A DNA stretch of 64,000 nucleotides from Lepiota brunneoincarnata (taxonomy: Eukaryota; Basidiomycota; Agaricomycetes; Agaricales; Agaricaceae), in NCBI GenBank assembly GCA_023014365.1, contig JAEBUN010000019.1, positions 248,001-312,000 of the forward strand. Reading direction: 5' to 3'. The notes under the pieces are model-generated. The model had not been told where the DNA came from. It saw only the letters and a program-made list of their open reading frames with translations, and did no database searches. Every line of letters begins with the position of its first letter. Within the stretch, counting starts at the first letter, position 1. The translations under genes and the position numbers were made by a program. Positions 53,803-64,000 of the stretch are shown here, piece by piece.

Positions 53803-54611
53803 TTAGGCCATGCGAAGAAAGTATCAACTTCGAGTGGTCGTAAAAGTTGAATTATATCGTGAGAGAGACAAGGACAATGTTTGTGAGTCAAGGGTTGCAT
53901 GATGAACAGGAGAGGCATGTGCACCTGCAAGACATCGTGGGACAGCTTGAACACGATAACATGTTTCATCCGAAGGTACTTATGCACCCATTCCATCCTT
54001 TTCGTCCGCCCCGTATCCTGGAACACATATTCATGATGATTAAATAATTTATCCATGATATACCCCTCAAAACTTCTCAGCAAACACACCTTGACTTTGG
54101 GCTCGCCGGGGTAGGCATTGACTATATCCGACTTCCGTATGTATACATTCCCTTGATGACACGACGTGATATACTCAAAGTGCCCACGTCAAGAAACCTA
54201 GCGAACACAAAGGGAAGCAAGAATGAAGACTTTATCGGGGCTCAAACACAGCTCGTGTTATCGTTGAAGTAAATCCCAACGCTTCTATGGGCAAGCGTGG
54301 TACCCATCCCGTATTTGTTGCAACGATCAACTCAGCTCACGATAAGCACCTTTTCTTCTGGCGGTGGTGCATTCGAGTGATCGCAGAAAACTCGGCCACC
54401 GGCTTTACGTCGAACGCAGGAATCCGAACCTGCACAGCAACATCAACCCACTGAGCTGCAATGAGCCTTCAAAGCCTCCATCGGGGCATTTAGCAATAAT
54501 CTCTGCCTTAGTGGACATCGAAGGACCTTAATACCGAGGATCATCAGTCCTTGTTCGACAAAACGACAAAAAGGGCAGCCATAAACCTGACGCCGTAGGT
54601 ATGTTTTCCAA
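53803..54611 (-). pseudogene. Partial duplicate of the polo-like kinase gene
   Basis: This matches 59101-59918, the 3' part of the polo kinase gene (polo-box coding exons 5-7 and their introns). The peptides [20 protein letters not shown] and [14 protein letters not shown] remain, with substitutions and indels elsewhere; introns are kept. The kinase domain and the 3' end are absent. It is a DNA-level segmental duplicate, not a retrocopy. Confidence 0.85.
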
Positions 54612-54850
54612 CAAAGCCTCCCGAACAGTACACTCTAGGACGTGTATATCCAACTGCGAGCAGTAGCCGTTGCAGGTCCAAGTCAATCTCACAATTTTAT
54701 GAACACACACATCTGCGCTTGGAATCATAAAACAGAGCGAGCCTGCCCATTGACAAGTAGATCTCCAGCCACAATGCCAGTCATAGTCCTCTATGCAAGA
54801 ACATTCAAGAGGGTAGTCTTCCCAGCACCAGATTCAACGGTTATGCAACT
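54612..54850 (-). pseudogene. ABC transporter ATPase fragment with Walker A
   Basis: In gene direction: VESGAGKTTLLNVLA, stop, RTMTGIVAGDLLVNGQ, then NGYCSQLDIHVLECTVREALL. This is the Walker A and Q-loop part of the second ATPase domain of a PDR-type transporter, the part missing from fragment B. A TAG lies right after the Walker A helix. It directly abuts the polo-kinase duplicate. Confidence 0.8.
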
Positions 54851-55440
54851 GCTGTGCACAGTTGCACCATATCCCATCTGGATCGCATTTCACAAAAACA
54901 TTTCCCACCACAAATGTCTAAGCCTGGGGAGGCCTACCCATCATCAGCCAACACCCAATCAAATGATTGAAAACACCCAATCCGGACGGATCTGCAGTCC
55001 CCCGTCAAAGGCCAATCAACGACGGTAACCTTGAGGCCCTTGGTTTCAGGAGCCCAATTGTCATCAAATCACAGGGGATGGGGTTCAGACGCTCAGCTGG
55101 GGAAGAAGCAACGCCACATAACAGATCATAACGTTTATGTACAACAATGTGTTCGTGATGTTACCAAAATCCGGGGTTTCAATGGATTTTACACGATTGT
55201 AAGGATTTCCCGAACATCATCTATTATGAAGGTAACAAAAAAATTGTGATGGGTCACAGCCAAAGTGAGATTTCGTAGATGATGCGCCGGAACCCACTCT
55301 ATCAGAGGTTGCTTCACCTACCTTGATCATCAGGACCACCCTTTCTCACACTCTGTAAATACACATAACAGATCCCGAAACCATGCCACCACGGTCGACT
55401 TGTTGATGCTGTTCCAACGAGTGTAAGTATAAAGGGCGTC
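54851..55440. other. Upstream region of DUF6533 copy 6; no gene
   Basis: Contains a scrap of the spacer repeat (CTGTGCACAGTTGCACCA) and the proximal promoter with TATAAAG at 55429-55435. ORFs have no support. Confidence 0.5.
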
Positions 55441-55496
55441 CTTACATGAAGACCTGGCTTGAAAGTTCTAGCCATCCACTCACTGACACCAAAAAC

Positions 55497-57444
55497 ATGT
55501 CACAATATGACTTGCCTCCAGAAGCCTTCATAGCCGATCTTCAACAAACGCACTTTGGTGGTTACATATATTGTACAAGCCCATTATCATCATAGCACAC
55601 ATTGGCCGACTCAATTGACCGCTTCTCTTGGCAGGTGCTGTAGCCGCTCTCTTCGTTTATGATACCTTGAGTACATTGCCACGGGAGGTGAGTGGTGGTT
55701 CTGTGTCCGGGATCTAGGTCACTCACCGCACACAGGTTCGCCACATATATCGGTCAGCTTAGCAGTCTACTGTGCTAGCCAACACTAATGCCTCGCGTTA
55801 TGACAGACAGTCATGGTCTATGATCCCAATCCTCTATACCTCCCTCCGTGTCTTGTGCTTAGGCTTTCTGATGTATGTAGCTCAAACCTTGTCCCTCTGC
55901 AACCAAGGACTGACGAGAATTAGATTACACTTTTACAGTAGGGCTCAGATGGTCCCTGTATCTATCATAGTACTGAAATCGTCATTTTAAGTCGGACAAA
56001 CAGCACACCTCCGCACTCCAGTAAGTAATGCAGCAAACACGTCGGCATCCTGACTGCAGTTAAACATTCAACAGGTGTAGGACAAAGGGGCCCTCCCCTC
56101 TTTCTCCGGGACGGAAATTGACATTATTCATTAGGTGCCAAGCTTTCGTATGGGTGGGGGATATGTGAGTACACAGCTGTACCTGAGAGAGCAACTGCTT
56201 AGATTGTTTATTCTAGATCTTTGTCTCTTGCCTTGCCCGGGATTATGAAGACATTACTTTGCTTGAGGCTCCGAGCCTTATGGGACTACAACATCATCGG
56301 TATGTGTTCTGGTTCATAAATCGGATTTCCTTGCTCATTATACCTAGTCACAATTATTATTGTTGTTGCAGTTGGTGGTATGTGCTTCTGCAACCTCTTC
56401 CGAGCATACCTGGTATCTTAGTATACTTATAGCTGAGTTGATCGTATCTATGTCCATTGCCAAAAACGACTATCCATTGCTGACCATATCCTTGATAGGC
56501 ATTGTCTCAGTGAGTCTGCATGGAAGTCTGCACAGAAGCGACTCTCTCGATAATTTCCCATTACATGGGTGTTTCCAAGGTGGAACCCCGCAAGTAATCC
56601 GTCTACAAACTGTAATCAGTTTCACACTCTTGTATGTGTGCACCTGCAATCCACAGGAAAGATACTGACATAACAAAGAATGGGACAATTGATAAATTCT
56701 GGTATGGAACTTGGTGTACGGTGGAGAAACCGGGCCTCACCTCGCACAGGTATTGAGTTTCTGCTGACCTTCATCAAGCTATATCAGTCTCTGAAGGGGA
56801 CAGAGCTCGTTGGGGGGACCCTCCGTGATAGAATTGCCCATATGAAGAAATTTACACCCATTATCTACGTGTTCTATCGCGACGGAACATTGTTTGTCTT
56901 CCCGTAAGTCATTCCCCCTGCTATGGCATAATCCAGGGGGGGATAACCACCATATCGGTACCGCAATATCTAGGACTCTAGGTATAAAGCAATTGTCGAT
57001 GCTCCTCGTCGTCACTGATCCCCTGCCATCATCCAGTCCTATACATACTAAAGTTTGTGCAGGAAATTGCAAATATTAATCGCAGCCATACCGTTCTCTT
57101 AATAGACTGGTCGCCGTGAGATCTTCATGAGGTTTACCAGCTTTCGAGGCAACTCACGCTTTATTGATATTTCTAGGGTGCTCGCATTCATTTTTTATAT
57201 TAGTGTAAGTGCTGTACCCTGAGTTAGCGGATCGTGATTGATGGAGTTATTTTATTAGGGAACACGAACGATTCTCCACCTCCGTGAAGCTAATTGCGAG
57301 CTGACGGAGTCCCTTGTCTCACGTGTGCAAAAGCAAAGCACGATACGCTTCAATTACCAAACTCAACGGGACGATAACCAGGGCAATACCATCCCGGATT
57401 CGAATGGTATCATAGAGGAAGAGCGAGAGGGGCATCATATGTGA
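55497..57444 (+). CDS. DUF6533 multi-pass membrane protein, copy 6
   Basis: Last copy of the array. MSQYDLPPEAFIADLQQTHF; exon 2 AVAALFVYDTLSTLPRE; WSMIPILYTSLRVLCLGF; PGIMKTLLCLRLRALWDYN; GIVSVSLHGSLHRSDSLDN; the exon ending at 56905 (FTPIIYVFYRDGTLFVFP); VLAFIFYIS; C-terminus ILHLREANCELTESLVSRV ending TGA 57442-57444. The core splice sites checked are kept. The downstream flank (CGCTTGGGGTCGTAGAATG) is the one shared by copies followed by ABC debris. Confidence 0.62.
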
Positions 57445-57662
57445 TATCGTCCCAGTTCAGTCGAAACCTTGTCTCTAGTTAATACTTGATGAGGAACACT
57501 ACTCCTCCTTTTCTGAATGTATTTATATATTTTTCTTTTTACCAATACTCGCTTGGGGTCGTAGAATGACTCACACTGGCTGACATGGAGACTAAAAGAC
57601 GATATGTGGAGGGTGCCCAAGATGGGATATCGTTAGCAATAGACCGTAGGGAGTTGATAGCC

Positions 57663-58226
57663 TGTAGAGGTAGACGAGTGGCTACCCGTGTAATGGCTAC
57701 CCTCGTGGAATTTGGGTGACGAATCTTGTGATGAACCCAATTGTCTGTGCCCCACACACCACCCCTTTTACCATCCCTTTTCTCTTTCCTAATCCTTCGT
57801 TCACGTACCTACGACATTTTCTCACTTCCGCTTTGTTTTTACCTTCGCCGGCTCTCGACAATAGTCTAGTTTCGTTTATCTTTCATTTGCCTCTCCTTCT
57901 TGGACATAAAAAAGAAATATTTATAGGTAACTCTATCTGTATATACAATATAGGTCTCGGAGACATGTTCTGCAGCAAACACATCTCAGCTTCCACTTGT
58001 CTCACATCACCCTCATCTTCTGAACAAGCCCTCTCGGTCTCGAAGCCTAGTGATTGTTCCGCCAGCCACACTCGCACGGCTAGTGATCTGCCGGCCCAGG
58101 CCTTGCCATACTGTAGGCCGGGCCCTAATACGGGGCTTGGGGCTGGGAGTCGCACCTCAAATATCGTTTCGTTTCGTTTCGCTTCGACTCAACTCTGTTC
58201 ACCTGCAGGGGAGTCACACACTCCTC
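57663..58226. mobile_element. 564-bp insertion, relative of 31739-32391
   Basis: It begins TGTAGAGGTAGACGAGTGGC and ends CACACACTCCTC, with flanks TAGCC (57658-57662) and GAGCC (58227-58231), a target duplication with one mismatch. The uninterrupted site is at about 47707-47725 (TTGATAGCCCATGCAGTCGA). The TTTCGTTTCGTTTCG tract and the A-box-like head are shared with the other copy. The ORF 57716-58255 runs through the element and is not supported as a gene. Confidence 0.75.
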
Positions 58227-58350
58227 GAGCCCACGCAGTCGATCTCCGGCAATGACATCAGCAGTAGTCGTCCGCGCAAAGGCGTTCAACGGGGGTAGTC
58301 TTAAACGTCATAGATTTAGGGGCCCAATTGTCATCAGATCACAATCGTAT
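58227..58350 (-). pseudogene. ABC transporter fragment (post-Walker A)
   Basis: Matches 43800-43920 and 47705-47840. In gene direction it includes NALAQRTT-like codons following a lost Walker A. It is part of the conserved flank of the duplicated unit, here split from DUF6533 copy 6 by the 564-bp insertion. Confidence 0.65.
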
Positions 58351-58836
58351 TCATCATCATAAAACCTACGTTCCAATCATTAGTCATAAAAAGCAGGCTC
58401 TAAAAGAACCGGTGGCCGGTACAGAAAGGGTACAAAAGACTAATAAACTTGAACCAAGAAAACCGCCCCGGGCTGGAAATCTGACAGTTGAATATATACA
58501 CGTGAAACGATGTGGCGGGAGACTTGTATGCAATGATAAGAAACTGCAGATGAATTGAGGTTCGATGCATCGATAAAATGACGGTTGCAGTGAAAAAGGC
58601 GCAAAAATTGCTCGATGGAGAGAAAGATGGGAAGACTCGAAAGACGCGGGGGAAGTAAACCGAGGAGAATCCTAATCCAGACCACCTGTCCAAACCCACT
58701 CATATAGAGGGCACTACCACATCCCTCCATCACCTCTCACCGCTACCCGCCTCATCGAAGGGAGATCCTCGACCCCCTTGTCATTAACCCTTGCTGATGA
58801 GCCGCCGCATACCCACGACCATGACCCAAAGGCACG
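58351..58836. other. 3' region of the polo kinase gene; no gene
   Basis: Non-coding; presumably 3' UTR and intergenic sequence. ORFs on both strands lack motifs. Confidence 0.45.
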
Positions 58837-61828
58837 TCAGCGTGCTTTTGGGCTTGAACAGGCTGCAACCTGCGGCTGCACTTGTTGGGGTAACTGTTCC
58901 TGCCCATGCTTCGCCGCAACTCCAGCGCTCGCCTCCTTGATGCTCATCAGCACCTCCTTGCAATACTTCAGCTTGTCTACCAATTTCTGGTTGAACCGTG
59001 CTTGCTCTGGATCCGCCGTCCCAGGATGGAGACTCTGTGCCATCACATCTGTGAGTGTATACCTCGTCAGGTTGTAGTTCTTGTCAATGTGCGTGATTAG
59101 TAGGCCATGCGAAGAAAGTATCAACTTCGAGTGGTCGTAAAAGTTGAACTATCTCGTGCGAGAGACAAGGACAATGTTCGTGAGTCAAGGATTGCATGAT
59201 GAACAGGAGAAGCATGTGCACCTGCAGGACATCGTGGGACAGCTTGAACACGATAACATGTTTCATCCGAAGGTACTTATGCACCCATTCCATCCCTTTC
59301 GTCCGCTCCGTATCCTGGAACACGTAGTCATGGTGGTTGAATAATCGATCCATGATATACCCCTCGAAGCTCTTCAGCAAATACACCTTGCTCTTGAGCT
59401 CATCGGGGTAGGTGTTGACCGTATATGACTTCCGTATGTATGCATTCCCGTGGTGGCGCGACGTGATATAGTCAAAGTGCCTACGTCAAGAAAATCAGCG
59501 AATAGAAAGGAATGCAGGAATGAAAAGAAACGAACACTTTATCGGGGCTCAAAACACAGCTCGTGCTATCGTTGAAGTAAACCCCAACGCTTCCATCGGT
59601 GAGCGCGTAACCCATCCCGTATTTGTTGCAGTAATCAACCCAGCTAACGATAAACACTCTTTCTTCCGGTAATGGTGCGCTTGAGTGATCGCGGAAAACT
59701 CGGCCAGCGGCCTTTGCGTCGAACGCAGCAGTCAGAACTTGCGCAACAGCATCAAACCCACTAAGCTTCAATGAGCTTTCAAAACCTCCATCAACGCGTT
59801 TGGCAGCAATATCTGCCTTAGCGGATATTGAAGGACCTTAATCACGAGGATCAGGCCCTGCTCGACGAACAAGTGATATAAAGGTGACAACAAACCTGAC
59901 ACCGTGGGTATGTTTTCCTTTTCACGTCCACTGACTACTCTCTCCTTGCCCTTGCCCTTCAAGCTGTTGGTTACGCTCTCACTCTTCGGTAGAGTGACCG
60001 TCGATGCAGCCAGTCCGGTCGACGGAGGCATGTTTTCCCTCGTCCTTGCAAGTCCCAGCGCTGGCCTCTCTCCTTGAACTGATGGCAGCACGCGAGCCTG
60101 CACCGGCGCCGGAGCGGGTCGTTCAGTACGCTGTCCATATTTCTCTTTCTCCTTCGGCATTCCTATGAGAGTTTCTTTTATAGGTTCGCCTTCTTCTTCC
60201 TCGGGTTCCTCTCGCACAGGTGCCATTTGTGCCACGATCCGGGCCTTTTGCGCCTCAAGCTCTTTCCGTGCACGTCTGTCCTCCTCGCTGGTCGTCTCGT
60301 TTTCATCCGCGTTGGCATAGTTACGACGTAGGGGGCTCTCCTTAGCGGCCTGTAGCTTCCTCAGCAATCCACTCTCCTTGGGGTTGGCGGCACCAGTAAC
60401 GCCATCGGAAGGACTTTGCGAGACACCCATAACTAAGGGCTGTCTCGCCGAACTGAGTAACGCTGAGATGGGTGAACCGGGTTGGATAGCTTTCTGGAAC
60501 TCCTTTTCCTGTTGCTGGATAGTACTGGTCATCGTCCTTGCTATTCGAGCTTGGAGGTAGTGTTCCGCTCGTGCTTGGCCCAACACCCGCCCCTTGGTCA
60601 AGGAGAGCATGGCGTCGCAAGCGTTTGAGGTTGCTCTCGGAAATAGGGGGGGTGATATTAGAAAAGTTGGGAGGGAAGTCATGAGCCGACGAGGGGATAT
60701 ATGCGGGCACTGGTCCCTGGGTGAAAAAGAGGTGGTCTAAGATTTCGTGAAGAGTGGGTCGTTGCGAAGGATCAGGTGTGAGGATCTGTTGGATGAGACT
60801 TTTCGCTGCAGGGCTTGTCTTGCGTTCGGCAGGAAACTCATACTCGTTATCTCGGATGCGTCTGAATGAAATTGTCAGCAGTGCCTGGAACATTACGGGC
60901 TCGACTCACTTATAGATGTCCTTAACGTCTTTCGTCTGGAACGGCGGCCTCCCAATAATTAAGGTATAAAGAATAACACCAACGGACCAGGTATCGACTT
61001 CGAAACTGTGGCCATTGGCTGTATCAAACAAGACTTCTGGAGCAATATAGTTAGGGGTGCCGCATATGGTCTTCTTCCTCTCCCCAGGATTTTCAATGAG
61101 CGCAGCAAGACCAAAATCGGCAACCTTGATGTTCATGTCCCCATCCAGAAGCAGGTTACCGAGTTTGAGATCCCGATGAATGACCTGGTGCGTATGCATG
61201 TAGTGACATGCACCAATGAGCTGAACTAAGAAGAACCGGGCCTCGGGCTCCGTGAAGCGACGTCGACGACGGAGCATATCCATGAGCGAACCAGAGGGGC
61301 ACAGCTCCAGGGTCATATACACGTTCTCCCCATCCTCGAAACAATCATAGAAGCGGACAATGTTGGGATGTTCGAGGGAACGGTGGATTTTGATTTCCGC
61401 CCATAACTACCCAACAGTTAATCCATGGATAATGTCAGGAGGCTGACAGCGCTCACCTTTGTCTTCGCTTTCTTGGTCTTGAGTGACGTTTTCGTGATGA
61501 CCTTGCACGCAAGCCTAGTGCCTCGTGGGTCCTTGACCTCAAACACCCTTGCAAAACCTCCCTCTCCAAGGAAGCCAACACGGTTGAACTGGAAGCGGTT
61601 GTGTCTGTCAACAATCACTTTTGGGGGTGTCGGCGGGGTGGTTTTACTGTTTTGGCGGGGAAGGGGTGGTGATGAAGTGGTTTTGGGGGGTGGTCTTGGG
61701 GGTGTCTGCTTTTCCGCCTGGTGCGGCTCTTGGATGTTGTGGGCGGCAACGCCGAGGGGATTCCGACGTTGCGGCTGTCCATGCGGTTGTTGCACAGCCG
61801 GTGCCCTACGCTTGTATTCGGTGTTCAT
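58837..61828 (-). CDS. Polo-like kinase (Cdc5/Plo1/PLK1 family)
   Basis: Seven exons give exactly 887 codons: 61828-61457, 61406-60910, 60861-60587, 60540-59896, 59836-59536, 59480-59222, 59148-58837. After a basic/proline-rich N-terminus comes the kinase domain: glycine loop [17 protein letters not shown] lysine, [13 protein letters not shown], activation segment [15 protein letters not shown] disordered linker follows, then two polo boxes. Box 1 has [13 protein letters not shown], with the Trp equivalent to human PLK1 W414. Box 2 has DHSKLIL, keeping the His-Lys phosphopeptide pincer. Polo kinases drive mitotic entry, spindle and septum events. The start ATG is chosen because the longer frame upstream begins only with GTG. 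All key residues are present; it should be functional and single copy apart from the partial duplicate at 53803. Confidence 0.95.
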
Positions 61829-62145
61829 AATGTCGAAGGTATCTTGCAATATATGGCCTAACGCCCGGTCACTGTTGACCCGCTGGTTGTCGTCGTTGAG
61901 AACGTTGAAAACTGACACTGAGGATAATCACGAAAACCAACACGAGGCAATCGCGTTGTGTGTGGTCACGTGTAAGTTCGAGATTCACGTCGGATCAGGT
62001 GATCGTGCCAGCCATACGCGTGCCATCCCCGTGAGTAGCTTTCCCATGCCATGAGAATCACTGAATTCATAATGATACTTGATGATAATATACAGATAAC
62101 AATATACACTTCTGACTTGCTTCAAATACAGCTAGGTCTCTGCGT

Positions 62146-62719
62146 TCACATTTTTTGAACCTGCTTAGCGCCCTCAACCGGAGCCAAGACTGACCAACGG
62201 TCCTTCACGAAAACTATCCGCAGGCATCAGCCCCTGAGCCAGAAGTTGTTACAAAGGCACTCACGTTCCGTCCCGATTGGAATGTTCGCAAAGTCCGCAA
62301 AGTTCCCGGTCTGAATGGCTGCCTTATCGCCAAATGCAGGAGACTTGTGTGAGACGGCAGAACCACAGACGCTACAGAACACGCGGGTAACTGCCCATCC
62401 CATCCGTACATCAGCCCCTCCACCCACGCTCCATGTGCGTGCACGAGATGAAACGCACCTGTGTTCCCACTGGCCGCCTTGATGTCAAACGTTTTGGTGG
62501 GACCAGTGATTTTCAGGTCGTCCTGAGACACAAGGATGTTGGTACTGAAAGCACTTCCACTGGTCTGCCTGCAGTCGGTGCAGTGACACACGATCTAGGT
62601 GCGATAAGCTCCATCGTTGTAACATCCAGACAGTAGAGATAAGACCAAACCTGATCCTCATGTGTTGAATTGACCTCGACAACAACCTGGCCGCAAAGAC
62701 ATTTCCCAATGTAAGGCAT
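62146..62719 (-). CDS. GFA-domain zinc protein
   Basis: Four exons (62719-62651, 62594-62459, 62390-62265, 62213-62146) give 132 residues with canonical GT-AG borders. It is a small single-domain protein of the glutathione-dependent formaldehyde-activating enzyme (GFA/CENP-V) fold. Zinc-binding cysteines are in KCLCG (7, 9), CHCTDC (26, 28, 31) and VFCSVCGS (about 77, 80). The conserved DCRQTSGSAFSTN and TGNFADF segments are present. Members bind zinc through a beta-tent fold; the substrate of most fungal paralogs is unknown, so a formaldehyde role is not claimed. It lies downstream of Vps68 on the same strand, with a ~590-bp gap. Confidence 0.9.
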
Positions 62720-63305
62720 TGTGTAGTGGCGCTTAGTAAGAAGTGCGACGAGTTGGCCCAACCTAAGAACATGTCCTCTTTTATACCTGCAAGGTAGGCG
62801 GCCCAATTGAGGCGATAAGTTCACACCGATGTGTACCCACAATCAAAGGAATATCCTAGAAGACTTCAGATCATGTGAACCCTGACAATAACTTATGTAG
62901 GCATTGGCCAAGGTAGGTACTGTACGCACGCCGAGGAAACAGCTGGAGGCACAAATCACCGCACGTAATCCTCAATTACGTAGGGACCTTGCCTAGGCGG
63001 AGCGGATGCGGCGAAAGGGAGCAGGGGAGGAGATCGAAACAAGGTTTGCAGCCCAAACAGTGTTTCCACGCGAGCACCCGTGGTGTGCGCCATACAGTTA
63101 TCGCTTGGTAAGGGGCATTCTCAGGACCGCTTGAAGACCGTGGAGCACCCGGGACGATAACAAAACGATTCATAGTAACGAGTGGACAACCATCATGCTG
63201 ACCTGCGGACAGGCTGCGCAACCATCTTCGGAAAGCCTATATATCGGAAAAGCAGAACTAGTGATTACACGACTTCGCAGTGAAAACAAAGGCGGGTGGG
63301 TTTCG
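62720..63305. other. Intergenic; no gene recognised
   Basis: Space between the start of the GFA gene and the stop of the Vps68-like gene. It should contain the GFA promoter; no clear TATA box was singled out. Confidence 0.5.
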
Positions 63306-63985
63306 TTACAAGGTCAAATTATATTCATACTCGTTGCTCGTGTTTTGCGCAATCCAAAGCACGACCGCCGACAGCATCAGCGCCACACTCTGAGAGACGT
63401 TCGCATATCCATAGTACGTGAACTGGGGAGGGTATCCATGCAAAACATACTTGAGGATCAACACCGTCTATGACAACATCAGCCCCTCTCCATCTAACAA
63501 TGAAAGAAAAAAATCTAATGTACTCACCACACTCCCAGCGAGCCCTCCAGCCATGAGAGCAAACCCAATGAACAAAAACAACCGTGCGCGCCACACAGCT
63601 CTGGAATCACCAAACCCCTCCTCACCCCTAATTCTATCCTTGTCTATTATGACAATGACGAGATATCCCAGCAGAGAACAAATCCCTGGCACCCAGTCGA
63701 CAAAGGTGACATGCACGGGCGCTTCGTCATCCCACTTGGGCTTCGCATGTGCCGACAACACAGCAGCATCCAAGAACGTCCAGTTCGCCAGCGCAAACTA
63801 GCACCAAGAGAAAACAAGATCCCGCCCTCAGTCATTCCAAAGAACCAGGATCAGAGAAACGGCAGACATACCAAGGCCCCAGCGAGATAGACTCCGACTG
63901 TCCTCTTATGCTTCCCGAGGGTAATATTCGGGCACGGATTTAGACACACCCTCCTGGGATCATAGTCTGCTCGTGGCAACGACAT
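63306..63985 (-). CDS. Vps68/TMEM50-like (UPF0220) membrane protein
   Basis: Three exons (63985-63872, 63797-63528, 63467-63306) give 181 residues. An N-terminal cytosolic part (LPRADYDPRR) precedes four membrane helices: GVYLAGALFALANWTFLDAA, FVDWVPGICSLLGYLVIVII, ARLFLFIGFALMAGGLAGSV and SVALMLSAVVLWIA. The family hallmark DWVPGICS and the helix-end GGLAGSV are kept. Yeast Vps68 works with Vps55 in late endosome-to-vacuole sorting, so an endosomal role is expected. The ATG lies 15 bases from the window edge; length and splice phases are consistent throughout. Confidence 0.92.
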
Positions 63986-64000
63986 CACAGTTTTTGCCCA

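Noticed and set aside
57716..58255. 179-codon plus-strand ORF
   Set aside because: It spans the 564-bp insertion and its flank and is not open in the related copy at 31739-32391.
61425..62054. 209-codon plus-strand ORF
   Set aside because: Antisense to exon 1 of the polo-like kinase, whose splice structure gives an exact 887-codon frame.

Overview
The window looks like nuclear DNA of a basidiomycete fungus, most likely an Agaricomycete. The evidence is short (about 45-70 nt) GT-AG introns in every host gene, a KDZ-type transposase, DUF6533 membrane proteins, Ty3/gypsy chromoviruses and a polo-like kinase. A Rhizoctonia/Ceratobasidium-like genome is plausible but not proven. No rRNA, tRNA or CRISPR array was recognised.

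Layout. 1-5425: a Ty3/gypsy element on the minus strand, cut by the left window edge; its pol carries two TGA stops. 5426-7396: non-coding sequence, a proline-rich ORF and LTR remnants. 7397-19420: a decayed KDZ transposase gene on the plus strand, split by a complete 8.1 kb Ty3/gypsy chromovirus (10151-18252; 386-bp LTRs with one mismatch, AAAGG target duplication) and by a solo LTR. About 19650-23197: a second plus-strand gene with serine-rich repeats and introns, split by three solo LTRs. Reading frames continue across these insertion sites once each LTR and one duplication copy is discounted. 24386-25556: a BTB/POZ gene. 25557-29500: mostly non-coding, with a coding 33-bp minisatellite.

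29500-57444 is a segmental-duplication zone. It holds six tandem, same-strand copies of an intron-rich DUF6533 membrane-protein gene (one badly broken) plus two exon fragments. Several are followed convergently by truncated PDR-type ABC transporter pseudogenes. Between them lie a diverged vacuolar Ca2+/H+ exchanger gene, a MITE, a partial duplicate of the polo kinase gene and two related 564-653 bp insertions.

57445-64000 returns to ordinary genes, all on the minus strand: a complete polo-like kinase (7 exons, 886 aa), a GFA-family zinc protein (4 exons, 132 aa) and a Vps68/TMEM50-like membrane protein (3 exons, 181 aa).

Most notable: both gypsy elements have a primer-binding site complementary to their own predicted mRNA 5' end (Tf1/sushi-type self-priming) with a TATA box 33-34 nt upstream. 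Both place pol in the -1 frame at a homopolymeric codon just before the gag stop. The intact element also carries, after pol, a triple zinc-knuckle ORF that overlaps a second long ORF for about 1 kb.
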